The notes: generated by a model from the sequence alone, not told the origin. Shown: positions 42,811-52,500, counted from the stretch's first letter. The stretch is DNA of 64,000 nucleotides from Hymenobacter cheonanensis (GCF_030581075.1 NZ_JAUQSW010000002.1:310001-374000), one strand, 5' to 3'. Translations and numbers: made by a program.

Positions 42811-44487
42811 CTATGGCTTATTCGAATCCACCGCCGGCCGCGCGTCCCGATTCGCCAAGTCCCAGGCCAGGAAGAACACCAGCCGCGCCCGCGCCTCCAG
42901 CTTATCGAACTCAATCTTGGAAATCTCGTCGCTCGCCTCGTGGTAGTCGGCGTGCACGCCGCTGAAGAAGAACGCCACCGGAATACCCTTTTTGGCGAAG
43001 TTGTAGTGGTCGGAGCGGTAGTAAAATCGGTTCGGGTCCTGGGGGTCGTTGAAGCGAAAGTCGAGGTCGAGGTTGCCGTGCTGGCGGTTGGCCGTTTGCA
43101 GCGCCTCGTGCAGCTGCGACGAAAGCTTGTCGGAGCCAATGACATACACGTAGTTCGGCTTGCCCTCGTGGGCCACGTCGGTGCGGCCAATCATGTCGAT
43201 GTTCAGGTCCGTCACCGTATTCGCCAGCGGAAAAACCGGGTGGTCGGTGTAGTACTCCGACCCTAGCAAGCCCTTTTCCTCACCCGTATTGGCCAGAAAC
43301 AGCAGGCTGCGGCGCGGCGCGTGCCCACTGCGCGCCGCCTTGGCAAACGCCTGCGCGATGCTGAGCATGCCCACCGTGCCCGAACCATCATCGTCGGCCC
43401 CGTTATACACCTCCCCACCGATGACGCCCAGGTGGTCGTAGTGCGCCGACACCACCACGATTTCATCCTTCAAATCGGTGCCTGGCAAAAAGCCCAGCAC
43501 GTTCTCCGTAGTCACGGCCGAGCGCTGCTGCGGCGCGCTGATGCTGAATCTAATCGGCTTAAATATGCCGGCAGCCAACGGTTTTGAAGCAGCCGCACCC
43601 AACGCATACTCTTTAGACAAGCGGGCGGCGGTGGTACCCAGCACCTTCAGGCCCAGCGCGGGCGAGAGAAAGAATGCCGGCGCCCGGCTGCCGGGCTGGT
43701 CGGCAAAGGCGATGGTGGGCTGCATCACGCGCGGGGCTAGCCGGGCGGTCATTTTTTCAAATTTGTCGGCCGGCTCCTGGGTTATGAAGAAAACGCTGCG
43801 CGCCCCTTTCTGGGCGGCCAGCGCGGCCTTAGCCCGGAAATCAACGCCCCACTTGGTAGGCTTGCCATCTTTACTAAGCTCTGGGCGGCCATCCACGTTC
43901 ATTGGCTCGCCCAGCAGTATCAGCAAGTCCTTGCCCTTCACATCGCGCCCCGCGTAATCAGAATACCCCTCTTGCTCGATGCCGTAGCCCAGAAAAACCG
44001 GCTGCACGGCCGTGGCCTGGTCGAAGGGCGTGCGCCCGAAGGCGTAAAAATCCTTCAGCCATTCGTAGGCCTTGCCGCCCACCGTGAGGGTGCCGCCCGG
44101 CTGCCAGGCGCTGCGCTCCATGCCAAAGGTTTGCAGGTACGGGTTGGCCACGTTGGCCGCCACGGGCGCTTGCAGGCTGTCATCCTTGAACTGCTGGCTG
44201 ATGTAGGCGGCGGCCATTTTCTGGCCCTTGGTGCCGGTTTCGCGGCCCTCGTACTCATCCGAAGCCAGCACCGAGAGGTCGCGCCGCAGGTGCTCCTGCG
44301 TGATGTAGCGGTCGGCGTAGGGCACGGCGTAGTCGGCGGGCGGCGCGGGCAGGGGCTCGTGGGGCCGCACAACGGGGCTGGCGGTAGTGCCCGGCTTGAG
44401 CTTGGTTTTAGTCTTGGTGGGCGTTTTCTGGGCGAGCAGCGGCGCGGGCAAGGCTAGCGCCGCCAGCAGCAGGGCGGTGTATTTCAT
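42811..44487 (-). CDS. M28-family zinc aminopeptidase/carboxypeptidase
   Basis: About 558 residues, exported: MKYTALLLAALALPAPLLAQ followed by a Lys/Thr-rich linker. The two-zinc M28 site is visible: His and Asp in VVSAHYDHLGV, Asp in NGADDDGSG, Glu pair in TGEEKGLLGSEY, Asp in LNIDMIGRTD and His in FSGVHADYHEASDEI. An inserted PA-like domain (residues about 130-280, with GRDVKGKDLLILLGEP) precedes the catalytic core, as in many family members. It removes N-terminal amino acids from peptides in the periplasm or outside. Start ATG 44485-44487 gives the signal peptide. It follows ispF by 35 bases and may share its promoter. Confidence 0.9.
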   Translation of the reverse strand: MKYTALLLAALALPAPLLAQKTPTKTKTKLKPGTTASPVVRPHEPLPAPPADYAVPYADRYITQEHLRRDLSVLASDEYEGRETGTKGQKMAAAYISQQFKDDSLQAPVAANVANPYLQTFGMERSAWQPGGTLTVGGKAYEWLKDFYAFGRTPFDQATAVQPVFLGYGIEQEGYSDYAGRDVKGKDLLILLGEPMNVDGRPELSKDGKPTKWGVDFRAKAALAAQKGARSVFFITQEPADKFEKMTARLAPRVMQPTIAFADQPGSRAPAFFLSPALGLKVLGTTAARLSKEYALGAAASKPLAAGIFKPIRFSISAPQQRSAVTTENVLGFLPGTDLKDEIVVVSAHYDHLGVIGGEVYNGADDDGSGTVGMLSIAQAFAKAARSGHAPRRSLLFLANTGEEKGLLGSEYYTDHPVFPLANTVTDLNIDMIGRTDVAHEGKPNYVYVIGSDKLSSQLHEALQTANRQHGNLDLDFRFNDPQDPNRFYYRSDHYNFAKKGIPVAFFFSGVHADYHEASDEISKIEFDKLEARARLVFFLAWDLANRDARPAVDSNKP

Positions 44488-44522
44488 AAAGGGCACAGCG
44501 CGGAAAGGCAGCAATAGGTTGG

Positions 44523-45008
44523 TTAGGGCTTCGTAATCAGCACGGTAGCATAGGCCGCCACGCCCTCCTGCCGGCCCACGAAGCCCAGCTTTTCGGTGGT
44601 AGTGGCCTTGATGGAGATGTCGTCTTCGGGCACCCCCATCACCTCGGCCAGGGTGGTGCGCATGGCCGGAATATGTGGGTTCACCTTCGGCTTTTCGAGG
44701 CAGATGGTCGAGTCCACATTGCCTAGCTCGTAGCCGCTTTCGCGCAGCAGGCGCATGGTGTGGGCCAGCAGCTTCTTGCTGTCGATGCCCTTGTACTGCG
44801 GGTCGGTGTCAGGGAAGTGAAAGCCGATGTCGCGCAGGTTGGCGGCCCCTAGCAGCGCGTCGCAAATGACGTGAATGAGCACGTCGGCATCGGAGTGGCC
44901 GAGGGCGCCGTGGGTGTGCGGCACCGCTATGCCGCCGAGCCAAAACGGCAGGCCGGGCTGCAACTGGTGGACGTCGTAGCCGAAGCCAACGCGGATTTTC
45001 ATGGGCAT
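44523..45008 (-). CDS. ispF: 2-C-methyl-D-erythritol 2,4-cyclodiphosphate synthase
   Basis: A 161-residue cytosolic trimeric enzyme of the MEP isoprenoid pathway that cyclises CDP-methylerythritol 2-phosphate with loss of CMP. The zinc ligands are Asp and His in GYDVHQL and the His in ALGHSDADVLIH; the substrate-binding stretch is DIGFHFPDTDPQYKGIDS, and the C-terminal block is KATTTEKLGFVGRQEGVAAY. The length is normal. Start ATG 45006-45008, or 45000-45002 two codons later; a perfect -7 box lies upstream. No ispD is adjacent. It stands at the head of a probable two-gene unit with the M28 peptidase. Confidence 0.96.
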   Translation of the reverse strand: MPMKIRVGFGYDVHQLQPGLPFWLGGIAVPHTHGALGHSDADVLIHVICDALLGAANLRDIGFHFPDTDPQYKGIDSKKLLAHTMRLLRESGYELGNVDSTICLEKPKVNPHIPAMRTTLAEVMGVPEDDISIKATTTEKLGFVGRQEGVAAYATVLITKP

Positions 45009-45030
45009 ACAGAATAAGCAGGATGGACTG

Positions 45031-45038
45031 CAAAGGTA
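45031..45038 (-). promoter_or_regulatory. Bacteroidota -7 promoter box TACCTTTG
   Basis: A perfect TAnnTTTG match on the minus strand, 22 bases upstream of the ispF ATG at 45008. Confidence 0.65.
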
Positions 45039-45298
45039 TTTACCCCGGCGCGGGGCTAGCCACCAGACAACCTATGCTAAAAAAATTGGCGAGAAAAGCA
45101 TACAACTTTTAACTAAATTTATTAGCTTTACGCTATCGAACCTCTTCACAGCAAACGCGCTATGAACTTGCCAAAATTTTATGCCGACGGCTAAAGTATT
45201 CGGGTGGCTACCGCGTCAATAAACGGGCTAGCGAATGGCGGTAGCGGAAACAGCAAAAGAAACTTCGGAAACTCTGAACCCACCAAAAGTTTCCGTTG

Positions 45299-45306
45299 TA
45301 TCTTTG
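45299..45306 (+). promoter_or_regulatory. Bacteroidota -7 promoter box TATCTTTG
   Basis: A perfect match 11 bases upstream of ATG 45318 of the TetR regulator, giving a very short leader. Probably the promoter of the regulator and perhaps the whole efflux operon. Confidence 0.65.
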
Positions 45307-45317
45307 CCGTGCCAAAC

Positions 45318-45932
45318 ATGGAAACCAAAGACCGTATTCTGACCCGCGCCGCCGCGCTGTTTATGCGCAATGGCATCAAGAGCGTGAGCATGGACGACAT
45401 CGCCACCGACCTCGGCATGTCGAAAAAAACCCTGTATAAAACCTTCACCAACAAGGATGAAATAGTGCTGGGCGTGATGACGACCCACCTCTGCAATGCC
45501 CAGGGCGAATGCGCCCGGGTGGCGAGCCACGCGGCCGATGCCGTGCAGGAGATGCTCACCATCTCGGCCTGGGCCGACCAGCAGTTCAGCAACATTCACC
45601 CGAGTATTTTTCACGACCTGCGCAAGTACTACCCATCGGCTTGGGAACTGTTTTCGGCGCACAAAAGCACGTTTATCCTCGACCAGATAACCCAAAATCT
45701 GCGCCGGGGCATTGCCGAAGGGCTGTTTCGCGCTGACCTCGACGTGGACGTGCTAGCCCGCCTCAACCTGTCGCAGATTGAATTGACCTTCGACCCCGAC
45801 ATCTACCCACCCGCCCAGTTTAGCCCCATGCGCGTCAACAAGGTGTTTGATGAGCATTTTTTGCTGGGAGTTGCCACGCTCAAGGGGCACCGGCTTTTTA
45901 ATAAGTACCAACACATTACGGAAGAGGAATAG
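45318..45932 (+). CDS. TetR-family transcriptional regulator of the efflux operon
   Basis: A 204-residue regulator. The N-terminal helix-turn-helix reads METKDRILTRAAALFMRNGI then SVSMDDIATDLGMSKKTLYK, the classical TetR DNA-binding pattern; the rest is the helical ligand/dimer domain. It lies 45 bases upstream of the TolC gene in the same direction, so it very probably controls the TolC/adaptor/RND genes and itself, as TetR repressors of efflux pumps commonly do. The ligand is unknown. ATG 45318 was chosen because the HTH begins directly after it and a promoter box lies between it and the upstream in-frame ATG. Confidence 0.9.
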   Translation: METKDRILTRAAALFMRNGIKSVSMDDIATDLGMSKKTLYKTFTNKDEIVLGVMTTHLCNAQGECARVASHAADAVQEMLTISAWADQQFSNIHPSIFHDLRKYYPSAWELFSAHKSTFILDQITQNLRRGIAEGLFRADLDVDVLARLNLSQIELTFDPDIYPPAQFSPMRVNKVFDEHFLLGVATLKGHRLFNKYQHITEEE

Positions 45933-45977
45933 GCTGGCTGCCAGGCTATTTAGACAAGCTCCTTCTTTCACAAACCC

Positions 45978-47648
45978 ATGAAAAACCTTACTCTGGGGAC
46001 ACTACTGGCGGCCTCGGCGCTCGCCCTGGCACCGCTGGCTCCGGCCCTGGCCCAAACCCCGGCGGCGCTGCCCGCCCAGCCCAACGCTGGCCCCATGGCC
46101 CTGAGCCTGCAACAGGCCGTGCGCTACGCCGTGGCCAACAAGCCCAGCCTGCTGGGCACGCGCCTGGCCGAGCAAACGGCCGCCGCCAAAGTGGGCGAAA
46201 TCAAAGCCCAGGGCCTGCCGCAGCTCAATATCGGCGCCAACGTGGCTGATAACTTCAAGCTCCAGAAGAGCCTGGTAGACTTTTCGAGCTTTGGGGGCGC
46301 GCCGCTCAATGGCACGACCCTCACGCAAGCCGACTTGGCCAAGGCCCAGGCCGGCCAGAGCGTAACGCTGGCGCCGGCCTACGGCGTGGCCCCGGCCACC
46401 GGCCCCACGCCGCTGGCCTTCGGCCTGCAGTACGCGGGCAATACGTCGGCCTCTTTTTCGCAGCAGCTTTTTGACGGCTCGTATCTCATTGGCCTGAAGG
46501 CCGCTAAGGTGTATACCGACCTGGCGAAGAAGCAGACCCAGCAGGCCGAAATCGACGTGGTGGAGCAGGTGAGCAAGGCGTACTACAGCACCTTGGTGGC
46601 CCGCGCCCGGCTAGCCCTGCTGGCCCGCAACGTGCAGCGCCTCGACACGGTGCTGTATCAAACCAACCAGACTTTCAAGGCTGGCTTTGCCGAAAAGCTC
46701 GACGTGGACCGCCTGCGCGTGCAGCGCAATAACCTGGTGGTGGAGCAGCAGAAAGCCCAGCGCCTCACCGAGTTGAGCGTGGCCCTGCTCAAGTTTCAGA
46801 TGGGCCTGCCCCAAGCGCAACCCGTGACACTGACCGACTCGCTCGGCGCGGCCGTGGTCGATGCCGGCACCTTGCGCCGCAACCTGGGCGTGGCTAGCCT
46901 CAGCACGGGCGGCGGGCCCGACGGCCTCGGCAACGTGCCCAGCGCGCCGGCCGGCCTCGGCCAGGGCGCTGCCAGTGGCCCGCCCACGCCGGGCATCAAC
47001 AACGGCCAGCCGGTGCAGGCGCAGGCGGCGTTCAACTACAACAACCGCATCGAGTTTTCGACCTTGCAAACGCAGCAGGCTCTAGCTGGCCTCGACCTGC
47101 GCAGCCGCACGGCTGGCGCCTACCCGCGCCTGTCGCTCACGGCGGCCTACGGCTTCACGGGCTCGGCCAACAAGGTGAGCGACCTGTTTGCCTTCCGCGG
47201 GCCCGACTCGCGCAACTCGGCCGGCTTTATCAACCAGAACTGGTTTGGCTTCGGCAACGTGGGGCTGGCCCTCAACATTCCGGTGTTTGATGGCTTCCGG
47301 CGCAAGTACCAGGTGCAGCAGGCGCGCATTGCGCAGCAAACTATTGAGCGAGGCTTTGAAACCCTGCGCCAAAGCATTGATTTGCAAGACACGCAGAGCC
47401 GCACCAACCTGGTGAACGCGCTCGATGTGCTGGATAACCAGAAGGCCAACCTCGACCTGGCCGCCGACGTGGCCCGCGTCACGCGCATCAAGTTCAACGC
47501 CGGCGTGGGCTCCAACCTGGAAGTAATCACGGCCGAAACCTCGCTGCGCGAAGCCCAGACCAACTACTACGCCGCCATCTACGATGTGCTGGTGGCCAAG
47601 GTAGACCGCGATAAGGCTACCGGCGAATTGTATTCGCAGGCCAAGTAA
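45978..47648 (+). CDS. TolC-family outer-membrane efflux channel
   Basis: A 556-residue outer-membrane protein. The signal peptide is MKNLTLGTLLAASALALAPL, ending near ALAQ. Two homologous halves with long helices are visible: MALSLQQAVRYAVANKPSLL opens the first; LDLRSRTAGAYPRLSLTAAY and a periodic Gln-rich coiled-coil region open the second; SNLEVITAETSLREAQTNYY is the C-terminal signature. An insert in the middle (SLSTGGGPDGLGNVPSAPAG) is Gly/Pro-rich. The trimer forms the exit duct of the tripartite pump encoded with the next two genes. The gap to the adaptor gene holds a palindromic repeat. Confidence 0.92.
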   Translation: MKNLTLGTLLAASALALAPLAPALAQTPAALPAQPNAGPMALSLQQAVRYAVANKPSLLGTRLAEQTAAAKVGEIKAQGLPQLNIGANVADNFKLQKSLVDFSSFGGAPLNGTTLTQADLAKAQAGQSVTLAPAYGVAPATGPTPLAFGLQYAGNTSASFSQQLFDGSYLIGLKAAKVYTDLAKKQTQQAEIDVVEQVSKAYYSTLVARARLALLARNVQRLDTVLYQTNQTFKAGFAEKLDVDRLRVQRNNLVVEQQKAQRLTELSVALLKFQMGLPQAQPVTLTDSLGAAVVDAGTLRRNLGVASLSTGGGPDGLGNVPSAPAGLGQGAASGPPTPGINNGQPVQAQAAFNYNNRIEFSTLQTQQALAGLDLRSRTAGAYPRLSLTAAYGFTGSANKVSDLFAFRGPDSRNSAGFINQNWFGFGNVGLALNIPVFDGFRRKYQVQQARIAQQTIERGFETLRQSIDLQDTQSRTNLVNALDVLDNQKANLDLAADVARVTRIKFNAGVGSNLEVITAETSLREAQTNYYAAIYDVLVAKVDRDKATGELYSQAK

Positions 47649-47660
47649 ACCCTTAAAAAA

Positions 47661-47761
47661 GAACGTCATGCTGAGCTTGCCGAAGCATCTCGCGTGACTC
47701 GTTAGCCTACTTGAGTTACCAACCCGCGCGAGATGCTTCGGCAAGCTCAGCCTGACAGTTC
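47661..47761. repeat. Intergenic palindromic repeat, copy C, inside the efflux operon
   Basis: Arms at 47661-47694 and 47727-47761 are reverse complements except for one mismatch and one extra base near the outer end. The core GTCATGCTGAGCTTGCCGAA matches copy A (14507-14612). It lies between the TolC and adaptor genes, ending 10 bases before the adaptor ATG, where it could reduce downstream expression or protect the upstream mRNA. Confidence 0.87.
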
Positions 47762-47771
47762 CTCCTTATTT

Positions 47772-48899
47772 ATGCGCCCTACTTCTCTTTTTCTTTCCGC
47801 CACCTTCGCCGTTGCGCTAGCCTCCTGCGGCGGTGCCAAAGACCCCAAGGCCGAGCTAGCCAAGCTCAAGGCCGACCAGGCCGCTACGCAGGCCAAGATA
47901 GCTGACCTTGAAGCCAAAACCGGCGCCGGCAAGGCCGACTCGGCCAACGCTGCCGTGCCGGTATCGGTGCTGAAAGTGGCCCCGGAGAACTTCGCCGGCT
48001 ACCTCGACGTGCAGGGCCGCGTAGACTTCGACCAGAATGCCACCGTAGGCGCCCGCGCCGCCGGCACGCTCACCAGCGTGCGCGTGCAGCGCGGCGACCG
48101 CGTGAGCAAAGGCCAGGTGCTAGCCACCGTGGATGCCAGCATCTTGGATGCCAACATTGCCGAGCTGCGCACCCGCATGGACCTCGCTCGGGTGGTGTAC
48201 CAAAAGCAAGCCGGCCTGTGGAAGCAGCAGATTGGCACCGAAATTCAGTACCTGCAAGCCAAGAATAACTACGAGGCGTTGCAGCGCAACCTGGCCAGCC
48301 TCAACCAGCAGCGCGCCCTCTACAATGTAGTGGCACCCTACGGCGGCGTGGTGGATAACGTACTGCCCAAGCTGGGCGAAACCGTGGCGCCCGGCGCGCC
48401 GGTGGTGCAGCTCAACAGCGGCCAGGGCGGCAAAATCCTGGCTGATGTATCGGAAGCCTACGCGGGCAGCATCAAGGCCGGTGACAAGGCCCTCGTGACG
48501 CTGCCCGACATCGGCAATGAGGAAATCCCGAGCACGGTGCGCACCGTGAGCCGCACCATTTCGGCCAACAGCCGCACCTTCACCGTGGAGCTGCGCCTGC
48601 CCGCCAACCAGGCTAGCAAGCTGCGGCCCAACATGGTAGCCACCGTGCACATCCAGAACTACGGCCAGGCCAACGCCACCGTGCTACCCGTCGACCTCAT
48701 TCAGCACGACGAGGAAAACGCCTACGTGCTGGTAGTGAACCGCGAGGGTAGCAAGGCCGTGGCGGCCAAGCGCGTCATCAAAACCGGCCAGACTTACAAC
48801 GGCAAGCAGGAAGTAACCAGCGGCCTCAAGCCCGGCGACGAGGTTATCTCGGCCGGCTACCAGAACCTGAACGAAGGCCAGATTGTCAAAATCAGCTAG
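47772..48899 (+). CDS. RND efflux periplasmic adaptor (membrane fusion) lipoprotein
   Basis: About 375 residues. The lipoprotein signal is [20 protein letters not shown] with the lipidated Cys at residue 19. Then come a short coiled coil ([20 protein letters not shown]), the barrel-sandwich/lipoyl half-motifs ([20 protein letters not shown] and [20 protein letters not shown]), the hairpin between them ([20 protein letters not shown]), and the beta-barrel and membrane-proximal domains. It links the RND permease to the TolC channel. ATG 47772 gives the lipobox; the in-frame extension to 47733 lies in the repeat. It is followed by the permease 45 bases later. Confidence 0.93.
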   Translation: MRPTSLFLSATFAVALASCGGAKDPKAELAKLKADQAATQAKIADLEAKTGAGKADSANAAVPVSVLKVAPENFAGYLDVQGRVDFDQNATVGARAAGTLTSVRVQRGDRVSKGQVLATVDASILDANIAELRTRMDLARVVYQKQAGLWKQQIGTEIQYLQAKNNYEALQRNLASLNQQRALYNVVAPYGGVVDNVLPKLGETVAPGAPVVQLNSGQGGKILADVSEAYAGSIKAGDKALVTLPDIGNEEIPSTVRTVSRTISANSRTFTVELRLPANQASKLRPNMVATVHIQNYGQANATVLPVDLIQHDEENAYVLVVNREGSKAVAAKRVIKTGQTYNGKQEVTSGLKPGDEVISAGYQNLNEGQIVKIS

Positions 48900-48944
48900 G
48901 GGCTGATTTTAAAGTAGTTGTCCACGCTCATCCAGCTTAAGAAT

Positions 48945-51900
48945 ATGCAGGACATAGAAAAAGAATTCGGCCCCACCAGTTGGTCGATTAACAACAAGAC
49001 CAGCATCTACATCATCACGCTGCTGCTCTCGATAGCAGGCATCTTTGCCTACATCAAGCTCGGCAAGGAGAAGTTTCCGGACATCGTGATTCCGCGCATC
49101 ATCGTGGCCACGGTGTATCCCGGCACCTCGCCCACCGATATCGAGAACCTGGTGACGCGCCAGCTCGAAAAGGAGATTAAGGGCGTGAACGGGGTGAAGA
49201 AGATTAACTCGACTTCCAACCAGGACTACTGTATTGTTGATGTGGAGTTTAACTCCGGCGTGGACGTGCAGGCCGCCAAGCAGCTCATCAAAGATGCCGT
49301 GGACAAGGCCAGCACCGAGCTGCCCAACGACCTGCCCTCGGCGCCGCTCGTGAAGGAGATTAACATCTCTGAGCAGCCGATTATGTACGTCAACCTGAGC
49401 GGCAACCTGCCCGCCGCCCAGCTCAAAAAGCTAGCCGACGACTTCCAGGACAAGATTGAGGCCCTGCCCGAAATCACCCGCGTCGACATCGTGGGCGCCT
49501 TGGAGCAGCAGGTGAACGTGGACGTGGACCTGTATAAGCTGCAGGCTTCGCAGTTGAGCTTCGGCGATATTGAGAATGCCATTGCCCGTGAAAACATCAC
49601 GGTATCAGGTGGTTCTATCGACGTGGGCGCGCAGAAGCGCGCCGTGCGCGTGGCCGGCCAGTACGTGAACGCCGCCGACATTGCCGACATTCAGGTGAAG
49701 AACCTGCGTGGCTCGCCGGTGCGGCTCGGCGACATCGCCACCGTCACCGACGGCTTCAAGGACCGCGAGAGCTTTGCCCGCCTCGATGGCCAGCCCGCCA
49801 TTGCCCTGAACGTGGTGAAGCGCCAGGGCGAGAACCTGCTCGACGCTTCCGATAAGATTCACCAGATTGTGAAAGATGCCCAGGCTAGCATGCCCAAGGG
49901 CCTGAAAATCACGATTACCGGCGACTCATCGAACGAGACGCGCAATACGCTTAACGACCTGATTAACACCATCATCATCGGCTTCCTGCTAGTGACCTTG
50001 ATTCTGATGTTCTTCATGGGCACCACCAACGCCTTGTTTGTGGGCTTGTCGGTGCCACTGTCGATGTTCCTGGCCTTTATTATGCTGCCCATGTTCGGCT
50101 TCTCGCTGAACATGATTGTGCTCTTCGCCTTTTTGCTAGCCCTCGGTATCGTGGTGGATGACGCCATTGTGGTCATTGAGAACACGCACCGCCTGCTGCA
50201 CGAGCACCCCGAGCTAAGCACCGCCAAAGCCGCCAAATACGCGGCCGGCGAGGTATTCGTGCCGGTGCTGGCGGGCACGCTCACTACGGTGGCGCCGTTT
50301 GTGCCGCTGCTGTTCTGGCCCGGCATTGTGGGCTCGTTCATGTTCTTCCTGCCGGTTACGCTTATCCTCACGCTAGGGGCCTCGCTGGTGGTGGCCTTCA
50401 TCATGAACCCGGTGTTTGCCGTGAGTTTCATGGAGCGCGAAGAGCACCTCGACCGCGTGGAAACACCCAAGCTGACGCGCAATTTCCTGCTCGGCATGGG
50501 CGGGCTGCTGCTGGTCGCCATTGGCGGCTACGCGGCCGGCTCGAAGTTTTTGGGCAACCTGATGGTGACGCTCATCGTGCTGTGCTTCCTCGATAAGTAC
50601 GTGTTTGTGTACATGATAGCCGGCTTTCAGCGCAGCATCCTGCCGCGCCTCCAGAACGGCTACGCCCGGCTGGTAGAGCTGGCCGTGGGCGGCACGGTGT
50701 GGCGGCAGGCGGGCATCGTGGGTGGCCTGCTGGTGCTCGGGGTGCTGAGCGTGATGGCCGTGGGCGCCCGCAAGCCCAAGGTAGATTTCTTCCCGAAAGG
50801 CGACCCCAAGTTTATCTACACCTACCTGCGCATGCCCGTCGGCACCCGCGTAGAGGTGACCGACTCGATTACCCGCATCATCGAAAACCGGATGTATAAG
50901 GTCATCGGCCGCAACAACCCCGACGTGGAATCGGTGATTACCAACGTGGCCATCGGCGCTGGCGACCCTAGCGAAGCTACCGCGGCCGGCACGTCGCAGT
51001 CGCACCTGGGCAAGGTCGGCATCGCATTCAAAGAGTTGGCCGAGCGTAAAGGGCAGGCCACGCACATCTACATGGACCAGATTCGCGAGGCGGTGAAAGG
51101 CATTCCCGGCGCCGAGGTGTCGGTGGACCAGGAGGCTAGCGGCCCGCCCCAGGGCAAGCCGGTGGCTATTGAGGTAGCCGGCGACGACTATCCGAAGCTA
51201 GCCGCGCTCTCCAAAAAAGTGGAGCGCTACGTGGACTCGCTCAAGATTGGCGGCATCGAAGACCTGCGCTCCGACTTGCAAGACCGCAACCCCGAAATCG
51301 GGGTGCGCATCAACCGCACCCGCGCCAACCGCGAGGGCATCAGCACAGCCCAGATTGGCTCGGAAGTGCGCACGGCCATCTACGGTTTCGAGGCTAGCAA
51401 ATTCAAAACGCCCGACGATGAATACCCCATCCAGGTGCGTTACGCCAAGCCTTACCGCGACAACGTGAACGCCATCGTGAACGCCCCGCTGACTTTCCGC
51501 GACGCCACCGGCGCGGTGCGCCAGGTGCCCATCTCGGCCATTGCCGATGTGAACTACGGCACCACCTACGGCGGCATCAAGCGCAAGGACACGCACCGCC
51601 TCATCACGATTTCGAGTAACGTGCTCAACGGCTTCACCGGCCCCGACGTGGTAGCCAACGTGACGCGCGCCCTCAAGAGCTTCCCCGTGCCGCCGGGCTA
51701 CACCGTGCGCATGGGCGGCGCCCAGGAGGACCAGAAGGAAACCAGCGACTTCCTCGGCGTGGCCGCCGTAGGGGCCATCGCCCTCATCTTCCTGGTGCTC
51801 GTTACGCAGTTCAACTCAGTGAGCAAGCCGCTCATCATCCTCTCCGAAATCATTTTCTCGATTATCGGCGTGATGCTGGGGCTAGCCATCTCGGGCATGA

Positions 51901-52385
51901 ATATCTCCATCGTCATGACGGGCGTGGGCGTAATCGCGCTGGCCGGTATCGTGGTGAAAAATGGTATTCTACTCGTCGAATTCACCGACATGCTGCGCGC
52001 CCAGGGTATGAACCTGCACGACGCCATCGTGACGGCCGGCCGCACCCGCCTCAACCCGGTTATTCTCACGGCTACGGCCGCCACGCTCGGCCTCATTCCG
52101 CTGGCTATCGGCCTGAATATCGACTTCTATGAGCTTTTCAACTCGGGCCACCCGCACTTCTTCTTGGGCGGCGAGTCGGTGGTGTTCTGGGGCCCGCTAG
52201 CCTGGACAATAATTTTCGGGTTGACGTTTGCAACCCTTATTACCCTGTTGGTAGTCCCGGTCATGTATCTTCTTAATGAGAAGCTACGGGCCCGTATTAC
52301 CGGCCGCAGCTACAACAGCCCGCCGCCCCCGGCCGAGGTTGACCACGAGGAAGTGGAAGCCGCGACGCCGGCGGTGCTGGCCTAA
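48945..52385 (+). CDS. RND-family efflux permease (AcrB/HAE1-like)
   Basis: About 1146 residues with twelve membrane helices and two large periplasmic loops. TM1 is followed by KFPDIVIPRIIVATVYPGTS, the porter-domain entry typical of AcrB-like pumps. TM4 has the proton-relay Asp pair in LGIVVDDAIVVIENTHRLLH, and the second half repeats the plan with VGVIALAGIVVKNGILLVEF. It drives export of small molecules with the proton gradient. At 1146 residues it is somewhat longer than AcrB; the extra residues are around the middle membrane block (about 510-580) and at the C-terminus. ATG 48945 is preferred over TTG 48918. A hairpin terminator follows at 52401-52445. Confidence 0.95.
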   Translation: MQDIEKEFGPTSWSINNKTSIYIITLLLSIAGIFAYIKLGKEKFPDIVIPRIIVATVYPGTSPTDIENLVTRQLEKEIKGVNGVKKINSTSNQDYCIVDVEFNSGVDVQAAKQLIKDAVDKASTELPNDLPSAPLVKEINISEQPIMYVNLSGNLPAAQLKKLADDFQDKIEALPEITRVDIVGALEQQVNVDVDLYKLQASQLSFGDIENAIARENITVSGGSIDVGAQKRAVRVAGQYVNAADIADIQVKNLRGSPVRLGDIATVTDGFKDRESFARLDGQPAIALNVVKRQGENLLDASDKIHQIVKDAQASMPKGLKITITGDSSNETRNTLNDLINTIIIGFLLVTLILMFFMGTTNALFVGLSVPLSMFLAFIMLPMFGFSLNMIVLFAFLLALGIVVDDAIVVIENTHRLLHEHPELSTAKAAKYAAGEVFVPVLAGTLTTVAPFVPLLFWPGIVGSFMFFLPVTLILTLGASLVVAFIMNPVFAVSFMEREEHLDRVETPKLTRNFLLGMGGLLLVAIGGYAAGSKFLGNLMVTLIVLCFLDKYVFVYMIAGFQRSILPRLQNGYARLVELAVGGTVWRQAGIVGGLLVLGVLSVMAVGARKPKVDFFPKGDPKFIYTYLRMPVGTRVEVTDSITRIIENRMYKVIGRNNPDVESVITNVAIGAGDPSEATAAGTSQSHLGKVGIAFKELAERKGQATHIYMDQIREAVKGIPGAEVSVDQEASGPPQGKPVAIEVAGDDYPKLAALSKKVERYVDSLKIGGIEDLRSDLQDRNPEIGVRINRTRANREGISTAQIGSEVRTAIYGFEASKFKTPDDEYPIQVRYAKPYRDNVNAIVNAPLTFRDATGAVRQVPISAIADVNYGTTYGGIKRKDTHRLITISSNVLNGFTGPDVVANVTRALKSFPVPPGYTVRMGGAQEDQKETSDFLGVAAVGAIALIFLVLVTQFNSVSKPLIILSEIIFSIIGVMLGLAISGMNISIVMTGVGVIALAGIVVKNGILLVEFTDMLRAQGMNLHDAIVTAGRTRLNPVILTATAATLGLIPLAIGLNIDFYELFNSGHPHFFLGGESVVFWGPLAWTIIFGLTFATLITLLVVPVMYLLNEKLRARITGRSYNSPPPPAEVDHEEVEAATPAVLA

Positions 52386-52400
52386 AGTTTGCGGCGGCTC

Positions 52401-52445
52401 GTCGGTTTCTTCTGGTTGCTCAGCGAGTGGCCAAAAGAAACCGAC
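52401..52445 (+). terminator. Hairpin after the efflux operon
   Basis: GTCGGTTTCTTCTGG (52401-52415) pairs with CCAAAAGAAACCGAC (52431-52445) with one mismatch around a 15-base loop. It lies just after the permease stop and before the ACP-like gene. There is no long T-run, so strength is uncertain. Confidence 0.6.
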
Positions 52446-52500
52446 CGCCGGCCGCGTTACTTCGCCTGCCTACCCGACTCACCTATTTCTTGCAAAGATT

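Larger units (their letters stand above)
45009..45317. other. Divergent intergenic region between ispF and the TetR gene
   Basis: About 300 bases with an AT-rich middle (about 45070-45180). It contains the ispF promoter box at 45031-45038 and the TetR-gene box at 45299-45306. The frame is open from 45204 into the TetR gene, but this part has no family similarity. A TetR operator would be expected here or before 45978; I could not pick out a convincing palindrome. Confidence 0.5.

Noticed and set aside
52276..52500. N-terminal extension of the ACP-like protein
   Set aside because: This part overlaps the end of the RND permease and the terminator hairpin; the ACP fold begins just after ATG 52501.
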